26,829 nucleotides of DNA from an uncultured Zetaproteobacteria bacterium (GCA_913056285.1 CAJXNE010000005.1:1-26829), one strand, 5' to 3'. Shown: positions 8,869 to 17,059, counted from the first letter of the stretch. The notes: generated from the letters alone by a model not told the origin. Translations and numbers: made by a program.

Positions 8869-9362
8869 CACCGCTGCACCTCGATCCATTGGCGCACCAG
8901 CCGCAGCTGCGCTTCGATATCAATCTCGCCACGGCGCTGGAAAGGCGCATCCAGCAATAACCGCCCTGCCCCGCAACTAAATGCATCGTTATCCCATTGT
9001 TTATCCAGCCAGATCAGCCACCCATCGCCGCTTAAACCGGCAATGCTGGCATCGTCCTGATGCAATCGAATCGCGACCCGACGCAACAAAGCGGATAAAT
9101 CAGCAAGCACCGCGTGACCATCATCATCAGTCTGTTCCTGTAGCGAATCCAGTTCCAGGAGCGCCTGTTCAATAATGTCAGATTGCGAAAACTGTTTTGG
9201 TGTTGCCTGCTGTTGCTTGCCACGCCGCAACCACCAAACCAGCGCCGCAACTACCAGCAAAACCAGCCCGAGCAGTATCCACCAACCCGGTGCTGGCGGC
9301 CACCATGAAACAGGTTCAGGCAGATGGATATCGCGTAGCCCGGCCAATGCATCCTGCTTCAT
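8868..9362 (-). CDS. DUF4381 family membrane protein of the MoxR/Bat cluster
   Basis: The product (164 residues from the ATG at 9362) has the conserved DUF4381 start: LRDIHLPEPVSWWPPAPGWW at about 9-28. One membrane helix follows (29-44, ILLGLVLLVVAALVWW), then a soluble helical domain of about 115 residues. Members of this family are found almost only beside DUF58 and VWA genes in MoxR clusters of proteobacteria; the molecular role is unknown. The ATG overlaps the DUF58 stop in an ATGA quartet. A GTG three codons upstream (9371) is an alternative start. The stop shares a base with the batA start. The protein probably scaffolds the DUF58/VWA proteins at the inner membrane, which is inference. 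Confidence 0.88.
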   Translation of the reverse strand: MKQDALAGLRDIHLPEPVSWWPPAPGWWILLGLVLLVVAALVWWLRRGKQQQATPKQFSQSDIIEQALLELDSLQEQTDDDGHAVLADLSALLRRVAIRLHQDDASIAGLSGDGWLIWLDKQWDNDAFSCGAGRLLLDAPFQRRGEIDIEAQLRLVRQWIEVQR

Positions 9363-10291
9363 CGCACCCACAGCGTGGTCTGCAATGTTGTGAACGGATC
9401 ATCCGTGGTGGCGCATTCGATCAGAAAAAAACCGGGGACAAGCGCCAGTTCCTGTAAGCGCGCCCGCCGTGCATTGAAATGCTCGGCAAGCTGGCGGCGG
9501 ACACCCGCATCCGCCGCATTAAGTTGACGCACGCTTGATCCGTCAAAGGCCTGCAATACGCCAGTACCCGGAACCAATGCCTCAAACGGATCGAACACCA
9601 TCACAAACACAATTTGATGATGTTTCAGCAACTGTGTCAGCAACATCTGTGAGGCGTCATCCAGCCCCCGTCCATCACTGACGATTAACATCATACTACC
9701 CGCACGGGCAGCATGAGCAGCGCGTTGCAGTACCGGCAATAATGATTCACCGGGATCAGCGAGCCGTTGCTGCCACTGGGGATGATCAACGACTTGCCCC
9801 AGCATGCGCATCACCGATCGCTTGCCGCGCGCAGGACGAATACTTGCGCCCACCGACTGATGGTTCGCATCCAATAACAAACTACCTATTCGATCCCCCT
9901 GATGCACCACGCTCCAGGCCAGCAGGCTGGCGCATTCCGCCGCAATCACAGCTTTAAGCGCCCCATGAGTGGCGAAAAACATGGCCGGGCGCAAATCCAG
10001 CAATAACAGCGCCGGACGTTCGCGTTCTTCGCGAAACAACTTGGTATGCGGTTTGCCGGTGCGCGCTGTCACCCGCCAGTCCATATTACGAATTTCATCG
10101 CCGGGCTGATACGGCCTGACCTCATCAAATTCCACGCCGCGCCCCTGAAAACGCGACAAATGCCCGCCCGCCATCAACGCACGCGGATAACCTTCGCGCA
10201 GCCGCAAACTCGCCGCCGGACGTTGCAGCTGAATCAAATAGTCCAGGTCGGGCCGAACCGGATTCGGGCGCGTCAGCTTCAGGGTTTGGAT
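9359..10291 (-). CDS. DUF58 protein of the MoxR/Bat cluster (probable non-canonical ATC start)
   Basis: This is a DUF58 protein, a degenerate VWA-like fold that accompanies MoxR ATPases. Counted from the TTG at 10237, the family motif spans about residues 30-72, including GRGVEFDEVRPYQPGDEIR and TKLFREERERP. The start is a problem. The TTG at 10237 lacks a Shine-Dalgarno site and would omit the conserved stretch PDLDYLIQLQRPAASLRL. The frame is open back to a stop at 10307-10309 but contains no ATG, GTG or other TTG there. An AGGAG at 10297-10301 sits 5 bases before an ATC codon at 10291, which would give a 310-residue protein overlapping the DUF4340 gene by 13 bp, as its neighbours do. A CTG at 10282 is a further option. 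The family call is firm; the start is inferred. Confidence 0.85.
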   Translation of the reverse strand: MQTLKLTRPNPVRPDLDYLIQLQRPAASLRLREGYPRALMAGGHLSRFQGRGVEFDEVRPYQPGDEIRNMDWRVTARTGKPHTKLFREERERPALLLLDLRPAMFFATHGALKAVIAAECASLLAWSVVHQGDRIGSLLLDANHQSVGASIRPARGKRSVMRMLGQVVDHPQWQQRLADPGESLLPVLQRAAHAARAGSMMLIVSDGRGLDDASQMLLTQLLKHHQIVFVMVFDPFEALVPGTGVLQAFDGSSVRQLNAADAGVRRQLAEHFNARRARLQELALVPGFFLIECATTDDPFTTLQTTLWVR

Positions 10292-11262
10292 GATAACTCC
10301 TTGCTCTCAGGTTTGGCGACAGTGGCCGCAGTATCCGGCACATCGACAAACCAGACATTTTTGTTCATCTGTTTCTGCCATTCTTTCAGCAAAAAGCTGC
10401 TCACCGCGAAATACTCATCCCGATCGGATACCTTGAGCAGATATCGATCACCCTGCTTGGCTTTGGCAAAACGATACTGACGTTTGATAGCCGACGTACG
10501 CACTGACGCGGTCAGGATCGGATGTGCAAGATCAAAATCAGCCGGCGGCTGTTTTCCGAGCACCTTGTCAAAACGCAGCGTAGCCAGCAGATGCAAGGCC
10601 TGCTGCACGGCATGCTGATCCAGCTGTTTACCCGCCGGCGTCGTGCTGGCGCGCCACACAGGTTTCTTATCCCCGTTGGCGCTGCTGCTCAGTGTTATAC
10701 CGTCCAGCTCCAGATCGTTCACCTGATCGGCAGCTACCTGCAACAACCCTTTATCCTGCCACTGGCTCTCATCCAACGGCAGTTCATAGCTACCCAGACT
10801 GATGCTATAAACAGCCTGATGCTGTCCATTACTGGCATAACTCTGACCCGCCCCGGCGCCTTTGCCGAGATAGAGTTCAGCGACCATCTTGCCCGCCTTG
10901 CTCAAAACCAGATGACGCTCAAAATGATCTTTGGCCAGCTTGAAGCGTGATAGCGACGAGGCGGATGTTGCAACCGCCAGGCCATGCTTGAGGTCGGACA
11001 GGCGTTGCAGTATCTGCTCTATTTTTTTACCATCAGCCGGAAATGCCGCCGCTGTTTTCCAGCCGCCATCCTGATGCAGGGTAACAACCTGTTTATCCGG
11101 CCCGTCAATGCGAATGCTGTCTATCTCAGCCGGGGTAAATGATAACAGCCTTGCACCGGCCTGTGACGTCTGCAGACGGTTGCCGCCCGTGTAGGCAACA
11201 GCAACCATCCCCAGCTGAAAGACTGCCGCCATGGCCAGTATACGAATGATCGATTTCATCAT
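10279..11262 (-). CDS. DUF4340 protein, partner of the Gld-type ABC transporter
   Basis: This 327-residue protein has an N-terminal membrane anchor (about 5-24) and then a soluble, probably periplasmic, region made of repeated beta-rich modules. The features match DUF4340: FTPAEIDSIRIDG at about 42-54, a KIEQILQRLSDLKHG helix and a second copy of the pattern around 182-250. DUF4340 genes commonly follow GldG-like genes in bacteria, which is the case here; their molecular function is unknown. The ATG at 11262 directly abuts the permease stop, with AGGAGG at good spacing inside the permease end. The C-terminal codons contain the ribosome binding site of the next gene. Confidence 0.85.
   Translation of the reverse strand: MMKSIIRILAMAAVFQLGMVAVAYTGGNRLQTSQAGARLLSFTPAEIDSIRIDGPDKQVVTLHQDGGWKTAAAFPADGKKIEQILQRLSDLKHGLAVATSASSLSRFKLAKDHFERHLVLSKAGKMVAELYLGKGAGAGQSYASNGQHQAVYSISLGSYELPLDESQWQDKGLLQVAADQVNDLELDGITLSSSANGDKKPVWRASTTPAGKQLDQHAVQQALHLLATLRFDKVLGKQPPADFDLAHPILTASVRTSAIKRQYRFAKAKQGDRYLLKVSDRDEYFAVSSFLLKEWQKQMNKNVWFVDVPDTAATVAKPESKELSSKP
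10297..10301 (-). promoter_or_regulatory. Shine-Dalgarno site for the DUF58 gene
   Basis: The minus strand reads AGGAG here, inside the last codons of the DUF4340 gene. Five bases later comes ATC (10291-10289), in frame with the DUF58 protein. No ATG, GTG or TTG stands at a usable distance in that frame. The site is the main reason for placing translation start upstream of the TTG at 10237. Confidence 0.5.
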
Positions 11263-14139
11263 TTACACCTCCTCCAGAATTGCGTTGCATTGCCTGACTG
11301 TGCGGTGACGCATCCATCGTCGCCGCAACCAGACCAGCCCCAAACCGAACAGCGCCAGGGCATAATTCAGATACTCCCAGAACAGTTGATCCTCATGCGC
11401 CATCGGCATCAGGGTGCGGGCAAAACTGGCTCGACTGCGAATGCCCAGCAGCCCCTGATCCTGCAAGGACCAGTCCACCGCATTCTGAATCAGCTCCTGT
11501 TGACGGGTGTATCGCGTGCCCATGCCCTGCGAACTCAGACTGACCACCATATCGCGAGCAAAGGCATTGGCGCCTATCACCACCAGCCGGGCCGAGTCCG
11601 ACGAACGTGCAATCACACTTCCGACCACAGCCCCACCGGCCTTGTCGCCCTGATCCGTGACGTCCTTGCCCTGCTGCGCCAGCAACGGCGAAGCTTTCCC
11701 TTTGAACCAGGAATCAAACCGGCCCTTGATGGCCACAGCAACCAGTTCGCTGCCGCGTTTGCTGCCCGGCCTGAAACCGGTTTCGGGATAGATATCGTAT
11801 TTCGGCATAATATCCGCATTGTCCGACACCCAGCTATCGGCTGATGTGTGCAACAACTCGATCACCTGCCTGCCCTTGTTTTTCTGCTTGTCCACATGTA
11901 GCGGTGATGGCCAGCTCACCGTCAATTGCTGTAGCGATGCCGTCATCGGATTATTCCGGTTCAAGCCATCGCCGCGCACATCGGCAAACAGTGGATAGGG
12001 CATCATGCGGATTTCATTGATCGAGATGCCACCGAGCTGCCGGCGTACCGGAATCGGCAATGATGCGCCCTGCGAATCCATCACCAGCGTTTTGTCCATT
12101 GTGATACCGGCATGCTTGAGCCACGCCTCCAGGCCGGAGTGATGCGCCTTGGCGCTCAGGGTATTACTGATCGTAATATCAAACGGCGAGCTAGCCATCA
12201 CCACTGAACCGCCCTGCATGAGAAACTGATCGACGGCGAACAACTGCTTCTGATCCAGCTTATCTGGCGCCAGCAACAACAACAGATCGGCATTCGCCGG
12301 CACATGTCCGTCCTTCAGATCCGCAGTAATGACACGCTCATTTTTTGTCAGCATAGCGCGCAACAGCTGATAGCGCTTGCCGCGCGCTGCCGGCAGATAG
12401 GGACTGGATGGTCGCGCCGGAGCTGGCGGCGTCACCAGCACCACGGTTTTCATATACCCCGGCGCCATACGCTGCAGGGCTGAGCTAATCGCACGCTTGA
12501 TATTGGTCTTGTTCAGCTCTGCCGGCAGCGGCACCTGCACCGATTCACCGCCATGTTCCAACACCATGTAAAACCAGAACGGTTTCGGATCCAGCAGGCT
12601 GGAAATTTGCGGCCCGAAGCCATATTGCTGTTTCAGCCGTTTGGCCAGCTGGCCGCCGTTCGCATCCGGATCGCTGAAATCAAGCTTCAGTTTACCGGGC
12701 GACTGCTGCTGCATCGTGGTGAGCATGGCCTGTAAATCCTGTCGCAATGTCTTCAATGCATCCGGCAGTTTGGCCGGCGCGGAGATATAGCCGTGAAATG
12801 TGACCGGCGTTTGTAGTCCGGCCAATGGGTCGCCGCCGCTCTGCCATGCCTGGGTTACCTTGCGAATGGCGCTGGTAATCGCATATTCCGGATTCTTCAA
12901 CACCACTTCCGGATCACCGCCGCCACTACGTTTCACCTCGATCAGATCCTGGAAACCGAGTGTTTCAAACTGATCACCATAAGCAATCACCAGATTGAAA
13001 TAGGAGTTGACCACGCCGGACTCGTAGCGACTGGCCATGCGAAACGGCACCGGCCGGATATTGTATTTCTCCGCTGCCTGGCGCTCCAGCGACGGGTCGG
13101 TTTGAGGATCAATGAACTCAACCCGAACATGCTTGCCGCCAGCGACCTGATACTCTTTGAGCAGATCCTGCAGTTGCGGCACCAATGGCTGCAGCAAGGG
13201 GTGCGTTTTGGCCGAGAAGTAAGCGCGAATCAGCAGCGGCTCCTGCAATGCATTCAAGTCGTTGCGCGTGGCATCGGAGAGCGAATAAATATGCCCGTCG
13301 GTTAAATCGGCGCGCACGCTGGCAACCGGATACATCCAGACATTGATCAGCAGAGCATTGCAGATTACCAGCAGCGTCAACCATCCCCAGCGCCGATGAT
13401 TGGCATTGGCCGGATTACCGGCCCAGCACAGCCGTTCCAGCGAATAGCGGTTGAGCATCAGAAAGATAGCCACAATGGAGAGGTAATACAGCAGATCGCG
13501 CAAATCCAATACGCCGCGCGTGATCGAATCAAAGCGGGAACCGGTGCCGAACAGGGCCAGCAGCGAGCCGATATTACGGCCAAACAGCGAGGTCAGCATA
13601 TCCGACCCGATCAGATAAAATACTGCACTCACCGCCACTGTCAGTATCAGTGCGACAATCGGGTTATCGGTACGTCCGCTCATATACAGGCCGATGGACA
13701 GATAGGCCGCAGCCAGGAACAGGCTGGCGATATATCCGCCCCATACCGGCCCCCAGTCCAGCGCCCCCATCATCGCAACCGTAACCGGAATCGGCAGCGT
13801 CAGGGTCAGCGCCAGCGCCACCAGCGCCAGACCGGCGCTGAATTTCCCCAGAATCATGCTTAGCGGTGACACCGGCGCAGTCAGCAGGCTCTCCAGCGTG
13901 CCGGCCCGCCGTTCCTCCGACCAGCTGCGCATGGTCAATGCCGCCACCAGAAAAATAAGCAGAATCGGCATCCATTGAAACAAGGGTTTTACATCGGCGA
14001 TATTGCGGGCAAAGAATGCTTCCGCCCAGAAAAACACGAACAGGTTGACCGCCAGAAATGCAGCCAGAAATAGCCATGCGGCCGGTGATGCAAAAAAGCT
14101 GTTAAACTCCTTGCGGCATACTTCAACAATAGCGTTCAT
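11263..14139 (-). CDS. ABC-2 permease fused to GldG-like auxiliary domain
   Basis: The 958-residue product joins two proteins that are separate in gliding Bacteroidetes (GldF and GldG). Residues 1-235 are an ABC-2 permease with about six helices and the cytoplasmic motif RSWSEERRAGTLESLLTAPV at 71-90. A linker leads to a helix at about 252-270, followed by the GldG hallmark DLTDGHIYSLSDAT at 278-291. A long periplasmic ABC-transporter-auxiliary domain follows (with segments such as EYAITSAIRKVTQ and a GATase-like fold around 620-700), and a final helix lies near 925-942. The substrate is unknown. The ATG at 14139 shares a base with the ATPase stop, and a GGAGGT site precedes it. The fusion ensures a 1:1 ratio of permease and auxiliary subunit; no frameshift or truncation is visible. 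Confidence 0.9.
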   Translation of the reverse strand: MNAIVEVCRKEFNSFFASPAAWLFLAAFLAVNLFVFFWAEAFFARNIADVKPLFQWMPILLIFLVAALTMRSWSEERRAGTLESLLTAPVSPLSMILGKFSAGLALVALALTLTLPIPVTVAMMGALDWGPVWGGYIASLFLAAAYLSIGLYMSGRTDNPIVALILTVAVSAVFYLIGSDMLTSLFGRNIGSLLALFGTGSRFDSITRGVLDLRDLLYYLSIVAIFLMLNRYSLERLCWAGNPANANHRRWGWLTLLVICNALLINVWMYPVASVRADLTDGHIYSLSDATRNDLNALQEPLLIRAYFSAKTHPLLQPLVPQLQDLLKEYQVAGGKHVRVEFIDPQTDPSLERQAAEKYNIRPVPFRMASRYESGVVNSYFNLVIAYGDQFETLGFQDLIEVKRSGGGDPEVVLKNPEYAITSAIRKVTQAWQSGGDPLAGLQTPVTFHGYISAPAKLPDALKTLRQDLQAMLTTMQQQSPGKLKLDFSDPDANGGQLAKRLKQQYGFGPQISSLLDPKPFWFYMVLEHGGESVQVPLPAELNKTNIKRAISSALQRMAPGYMKTVVLVTPPAPARPSSPYLPAARGKRYQLLRAMLTKNERVITADLKDGHVPANADLLLLLAPDKLDQKQLFAVDQFLMQGGSVVMASSPFDITISNTLSAKAHHSGLEAWLKHAGITMDKTLVMDSQGASLPIPVRRQLGGISINEIRMMPYPLFADVRGDGLNRNNPMTASLQQLTVSWPSPLHVDKQKNKGRQVIELLHTSADSWVSDNADIMPKYDIYPETGFRPGSKRGSELVAVAIKGRFDSWFKGKASPLLAQQGKDVTDQGDKAGGAVVGSVIARSSDSARLVVIGANAFARDMVVSLSSQGMGTRYTRQQELIQNAVDWSLQDQGLLGIRSRASFARTLMPMAHEDQLFWEYLNYALALFGLGLVWLRRRWMRHRTVRQCNAILEEV

Positions 14140-15095
14140 CAGATACCTCCCTCCGAATCAGCCGGTTTGATTATGGTTTGATAAGGGCTGTTGTCATCCT
14201 GATTCACTTCAGCAAAAACGGCTTCCAGATCACGCACCTCAGCCTGCATGGCATAGAGTTTGTCGCCATGGCGATGCACTGCGTCCGCCACATAGGGCGC
14301 GATATGGGCCGGCGCAGTCAGCGCGTAGCAATGATGTTCCGAATCCACACGCGGCTGAACCGATGTCACGCCTTCAATCTGACCCAGATAACCTGTCGCC
14401 TCCGGATTATCCAGCCGAATCAGCAGCGTATGACCGGACTGCAATGCATCCAGTGATGCATCGACCACCAGCTTACCGGCGCGCAGAATCAATACCCGCT
14501 CACATACGGCCTGCACCTCCTGCAGAATATGGGTGGAAATAATCACCGTCGCCTGCTCGGCCAGTTCCGCAATCAGGCCGCGCATATGGCGAATCTGGGT
14601 CGGATCGAGACCATTGGTCGGCTCATCGAGAATAATAATATCGGGATTGTGCAGAATAGCCTGCGCCACGCCGACGCGCTGGCGATAACCGCGCGACAGG
14701 GTCTGAATGGATTGCGATGCTTTCTCTTTCAACTCGGTGCGACGAATCGCCGTTGCCACGGCTTGATTGAGATCGCCCGCCTGCACGCCATGCAAACGTG
14801 CCTGATACTGTAAATATTCGATCACATTCATTTCCGGCCAGACCGGACAATTCTCCGGCAAATAACCGATACGCTGTTGTATGGCGGCCTTGTCATCCCC
14901 TGTTTTCCAGCCATCGATGCAGACGCTGCCAAGCGTCTGCTCCAGAAAACCGGTGATCATTTTCATAATCGTGGATTTGCCCGCTCCATTGTGACCCAGC
15001 AAGCCTACCACTTCACCGCGTTGAATATTCACACTCACATCATCTACGGCTTTGAAATCACCGTAATATCGACTTAAATGATTGATTTCAATCAT
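14139..15095 (-). CDS. ABC transporter ATPase (GldA-like)
   Basis: This is a 318-residue nucleotide-binding subunit of an ABC-2 exporter. Walker A is GHNGAGKS at 34-41, the signature is LSRGYRQR at 133-140, Walker B is IIILDEP at 153-159 and the switch histidine is H189. About 100 residues beyond the core form a C-terminal domain, as in GldA-type and drug-exporter ATPases. It should energise the fused permease encoded immediately downstream. A clear GGAGGA ribosome binding site lies 7 bases before the ATG at 15095. It is the first gene of a run of seven overlapping genes that ends with batD. The 111 bp between it and moxR may hold a promoter, but no clear one was found. Confidence 0.92.
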   Translation of the reverse strand: MIEINHLSRYYGDFKAVDDVSVNIQRGEVVGLLGHNGAGKSTIMKMITGFLEQTLGSVCIDGWKTGDDKAAIQQRIGYLPENCPVWPEMNVIEYLQYQARLHGVQAGDLNQAVATAIRRTELKEKASQSIQTLSRGYRQRVGVAQAILHNPDIIILDEPTNGLDPTQIRHMRGLIAELAEQATVIISTHILQEVQAVCERVLILRAGKLVVDASLDALQSGHTLLIRLDNPEATGYLGQIEGVTSVQPRVDSEHHCYALTAPAHIAPYVADAVHRHGDKLYAMQAEVRDLEAVFAEVNQDDNSPYQTIIKPADSEGGI

Positions 15096-15206
15096 ATAAT
15101 ATCCTCCAAAAAAGATTCAGATATGGTTCATACTCTGTTTATAAAACGTGAAAAAAAGAAATTTCAGGCATTGCCCATGAACCGGGCTAGCGTCACTGGC
15201 GGATGA

Positions 15207-16160
15207 TCATGGCACGGCCACGTGAGCCAGCAATTCGGCAATCACATCGTCGCTGCTCACCCCGGCTGCTTCAGCTTCAAAACTGAGCAACACCCGATGA
15301 CGCAGCACATCCGGCGCAATGGCCTGCACATCTTCGGGACTGACATAATCGCGTCCGGCCAACCAGGCATGAGCGCGTGAGCAACGATCCAGGGCAATGG
15401 TGGCGCGCGGGCTGGCGGCATACTGAATCCACTTGGCCAGATCACTGCTGTATTTTTCCGGCTGCCGCGTCGCCATTACCAGATGCACGATATAATCTTC
15501 CAGCGCTTCGGCCATGTGCAGATTCATGGATTCGGTTCTGGCGGCAAACAGTTCGGCCTGCGTAAGCTGCTGCGCAATCTCGCCGTCGCCGTGTTCAAAC
15601 TCCTGCCGCGACAGGCGCAGAATCTGTTTTTCAGTCGCAGTATCGGGATAATCAATGCGCACATGCATCAGGAAACGATCCAGCTGCGCTTCGGGCAAGG
15701 GGTATGTGCCCTCCTGCTCAATCGGGTTTTGCGTCGCCATGACCAGAAATAATTCGGGCAGTTGATGCGATACCTTGCCGACAGTGATTTGGCGTTCCGC
15801 CATGGCTTCGAGCAATGCCGCCTGCACCTTGGCCGGCGCGCGGTTGATTTCATCGGCCAGAATCAGATTATGAAACAACGGCCCCTGCTGAAAATGGAAC
15901 GATGCATCCTGCGGGCGATACACTTCCGTGCCGGTCAAATCCGAAGGTAGCAGATCCGGGGTAAACTGAACGCGGTGAAAATCACCTTCGATGCCACCAG
16001 CCAGCACTTTTATGGCCTTGGTTTTGGCCAGTCCCGGCGCGCCTTCAACCAGCAGATGCCCGTCCGCCAGCAAGGCAATCAGCATACGATTGACCAGTTG
16101 TTCCTGACCCAGAATACGTTGTTGAATCTGCCTGTTCAACCGCTGCAATGGATGTGACAT
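15207..16160 (-). CDS. moxR: MoxR-family AAA+ ATPase
   Basis: The 317-residue product is a MoxR AAA+ ATPase, a chaperone-like enzyme that acts with VWA-domain proteins. Motifs are Walker A GAPGLAKT at 40-47, Walker B LILADEINRA at 100-109, sensor-1 ATQNP at 142-146 and the arginine-finger region QLDRF at 159-163. The start at 16160 is chosen because GAGG lies 5 bases upstream; an ATG at 16178 in the same frame has no ribosome binding site. In most gammaproteobacterial clusters the DUF58 gene follows moxR directly. Here a Gld-type ABC module comes in between. A 111-bp gap and a weak GC-rich hairpin separate it from the ABC ATPase gene, so it may be a separate transcript. Confidence 0.94.
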   Translation of the reverse strand: MSHPLQRLNRQIQQRILGQEQLVNRMLIALLADGHLLVEGAPGLAKTKAIKVLAGGIEGDFHRVQFTPDLLPSDLTGTEVYRPQDASFHFQQGPLFHNLILADEINRAPAKVQAALLEAMAERQITVGKVSHQLPELFLVMATQNPIEQEGTYPLPEAQLDRFLMHVRIDYPDTATEKQILRLSRQEFEHGDGEIAQQLTQAELFAARTESMNLHMAEALEDYIVHLVMATRQPEKYSSDLAKWIQYAASPRATIALDRCSRAHAWLAGRDYVSPEDVQAIAPDVLRHRVLLSFEAEAAGVSSDDVIAELLAHVAVP

Positions 16161-16200
16161 GGATGCCTCTCGATTCATTTTTATGAAGTATTATGTAGTT

Positions 16201-16220
16201 GACATTCTCAAGTAAATGTC
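16201..16220. promoter_or_regulatory. Perfect inverted repeat upstream of moxR, candidate operator
   Basis: GACATT and AATGTC stand 8 bases apart (16201-16206 and 16215-16220), a 20-bp dyad about 40 bp upstream of the chosen moxR start. On the minus strand it overlaps a possible -35 region (TTTACT) that is followed 17 bases later by TAATAC, or 15 bases later by CATAAT. The overlap would suit a repressor site. No specific regulator is recognised. A 6-bp arm can arise by chance in AT-rich DNA. Confidence 0.3.
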
Positions 16221-16326
16221 TGGGGTGCGCATTAAAACAGCACTTTATGAATCAAAAATGAAAAAGAATTAAATCAGTGTATGGGCGCCAATCATCAATC
16301 AGCGCTGCGGCATGCTCGTCAATTTA

Positions 16327-16626
16327 TTATTGAACAGATTCTGCTATCAAGCTTTTCTTTTCACCGGAATATTTGATGCTCACTTGATCGCCCGGCGCAG
16401 GCATGGAACCATGCATTTCTTTACCGGCAGTGAAAGAGATCGGCCCTCCGGTCTGAGCATCACGAATGGTAAAATGATTCCCATCCACGCTTAACACCTG
16501 ACCGACATGGGTGTTCGGCCCGGCGGCATCGCAGGCCAAAGCCGATGTCGATAATGCAAGGCCGCCCATCAGCATCACTGCAATAGATAATGTCGTTTTA
16601 ATATTTTTGCGTATAGAAGATTTCAT
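16327..16626 (-). CDS. Small exported protein of unknown function
   Basis: This 99-residue protein begins with a basic, hydrophobic signal peptide (helix at about 11-31). Cleavage is likely after ALA at 29-31, immediately before Cys32. The Cys at +1 is reminiscent of a lipobox, but ALAC is a poor match, so a soluble periplasmic protein is also possible. The mature part of about 68 residues is beta-rich, with the pattern GQVLSVDGNHFTIRD and a later PGDQVSIKYSGEKKSLIAE, like small OB-fold or SH3-like exported proteins. No function is assigned. GGAGGTGA, an excellent ribosome binding site, lies just before the ATG. It follows the small membrane-protein gene by 28 bp and may be cotranscribed with it. 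Confidence 0.75.
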   Translation of the reverse strand: MKSSIRKNIKTTLSIAVMLMGGLALSTSALACDAAGPNTHVGQVLSVDGNHFTIRDAQTGGPISFTAGKEMHGSMPAPGDQVSIKYSGEKKSLIAESVQ

Positions 16627-16654
16627 TCTGTCACCTCCGATGATGTTTTAAATG

Positions 16655-16951
16655 CTAGTCATCTGCCGCAGCAATCTCGGCAAATGCATTACTGTAATGT
16701 GGTCGGCGACCCAGCCATAGTCTTGCAAAAAAGAAGGAAACCGATTTCAGTTTAATAAGCACCAACAGCATCGCTATGCTTGAAAGCCCCATCACCCAGA
16801 GCGCACCTGAAAACCCTTTATCCACCATCATGGCATAGGTGAAAAAATAGATGCACATCGTCAAGGCAAGCACGACACCAATGACCACAGCGATATTTTC
16901 CTGTTTTTTCCTGATTGATTCAATAATCACAGATTGGTCAATTTCGGTCAT
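16655..16951 (-). CDS. Small two-helix membrane protein of unknown function
   Basis: The product from the ATG at 16951 has 98 residues. A short cytoplasmic N-terminus (MTEIDQSVIIESIRKKQENI) is followed by two predicted membrane helices at about 21-42 and 50-70 (IAVVIGVVLALTMCIYFFTY and LWVMGLSSIAMLLVLIKL), then a basic loop and an acidic C-terminus. The start at 16951 is preferred because AGGAG lies 9 bases upstream; the ATG at 16978 has no such site. I do not recognise the family. The gene is the first of two small minus-strand genes and is divergent from the flagellar operon. Confidence 0.65.
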   Translation of the reverse strand: MTEIDQSVIIESIRKKQENIAVVIGVVLALTMCIYFFTYAMMVDKGFSGALWVMGLSSIAMLLVLIKLKSVSFFFARLWLGRRPHYSNAFAEIAAADD

Positions 16952-17031
16952 CCTATAAGGCTCCTGATCGCAAATCATTTCATTTCGCAGCCAATGCTAC
17001 TACGTCCCAATCATTCGGCAAACCAATGTCG

Positions 17032-17059
17032 TTTACAATCAGAAACGAAGTATCTTCAA
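17032..17059 (-). promoter_or_regulatory. Possible sigma-70 promoter for the small-protein genes
   Basis: On the minus strand TTGAAG (17059-17054) and TGTAAA (17037-17032) are separated by 16 bases. Each matches its consensus hexamer at four of six positions. The element lies about 80 bp upstream of the small membrane-protein gene. The match is moderate and could be chance. Confidence 0.3.

Noticed and set aside
13396..13863. 155-codon plus-strand frame opposite the ABC permease
   Set aside because: Its Gln/His/Arg-rich composition is typical of antisense frames, and it lies opposite clear permease helices.
15168..15187. Possible terminator after moxR on the minus strand
   Set aside because: The GCCC/GGGC stem has only 4 bp, and the T-run begins about 15 bases later, too weak and too distant for an intrinsic terminator.
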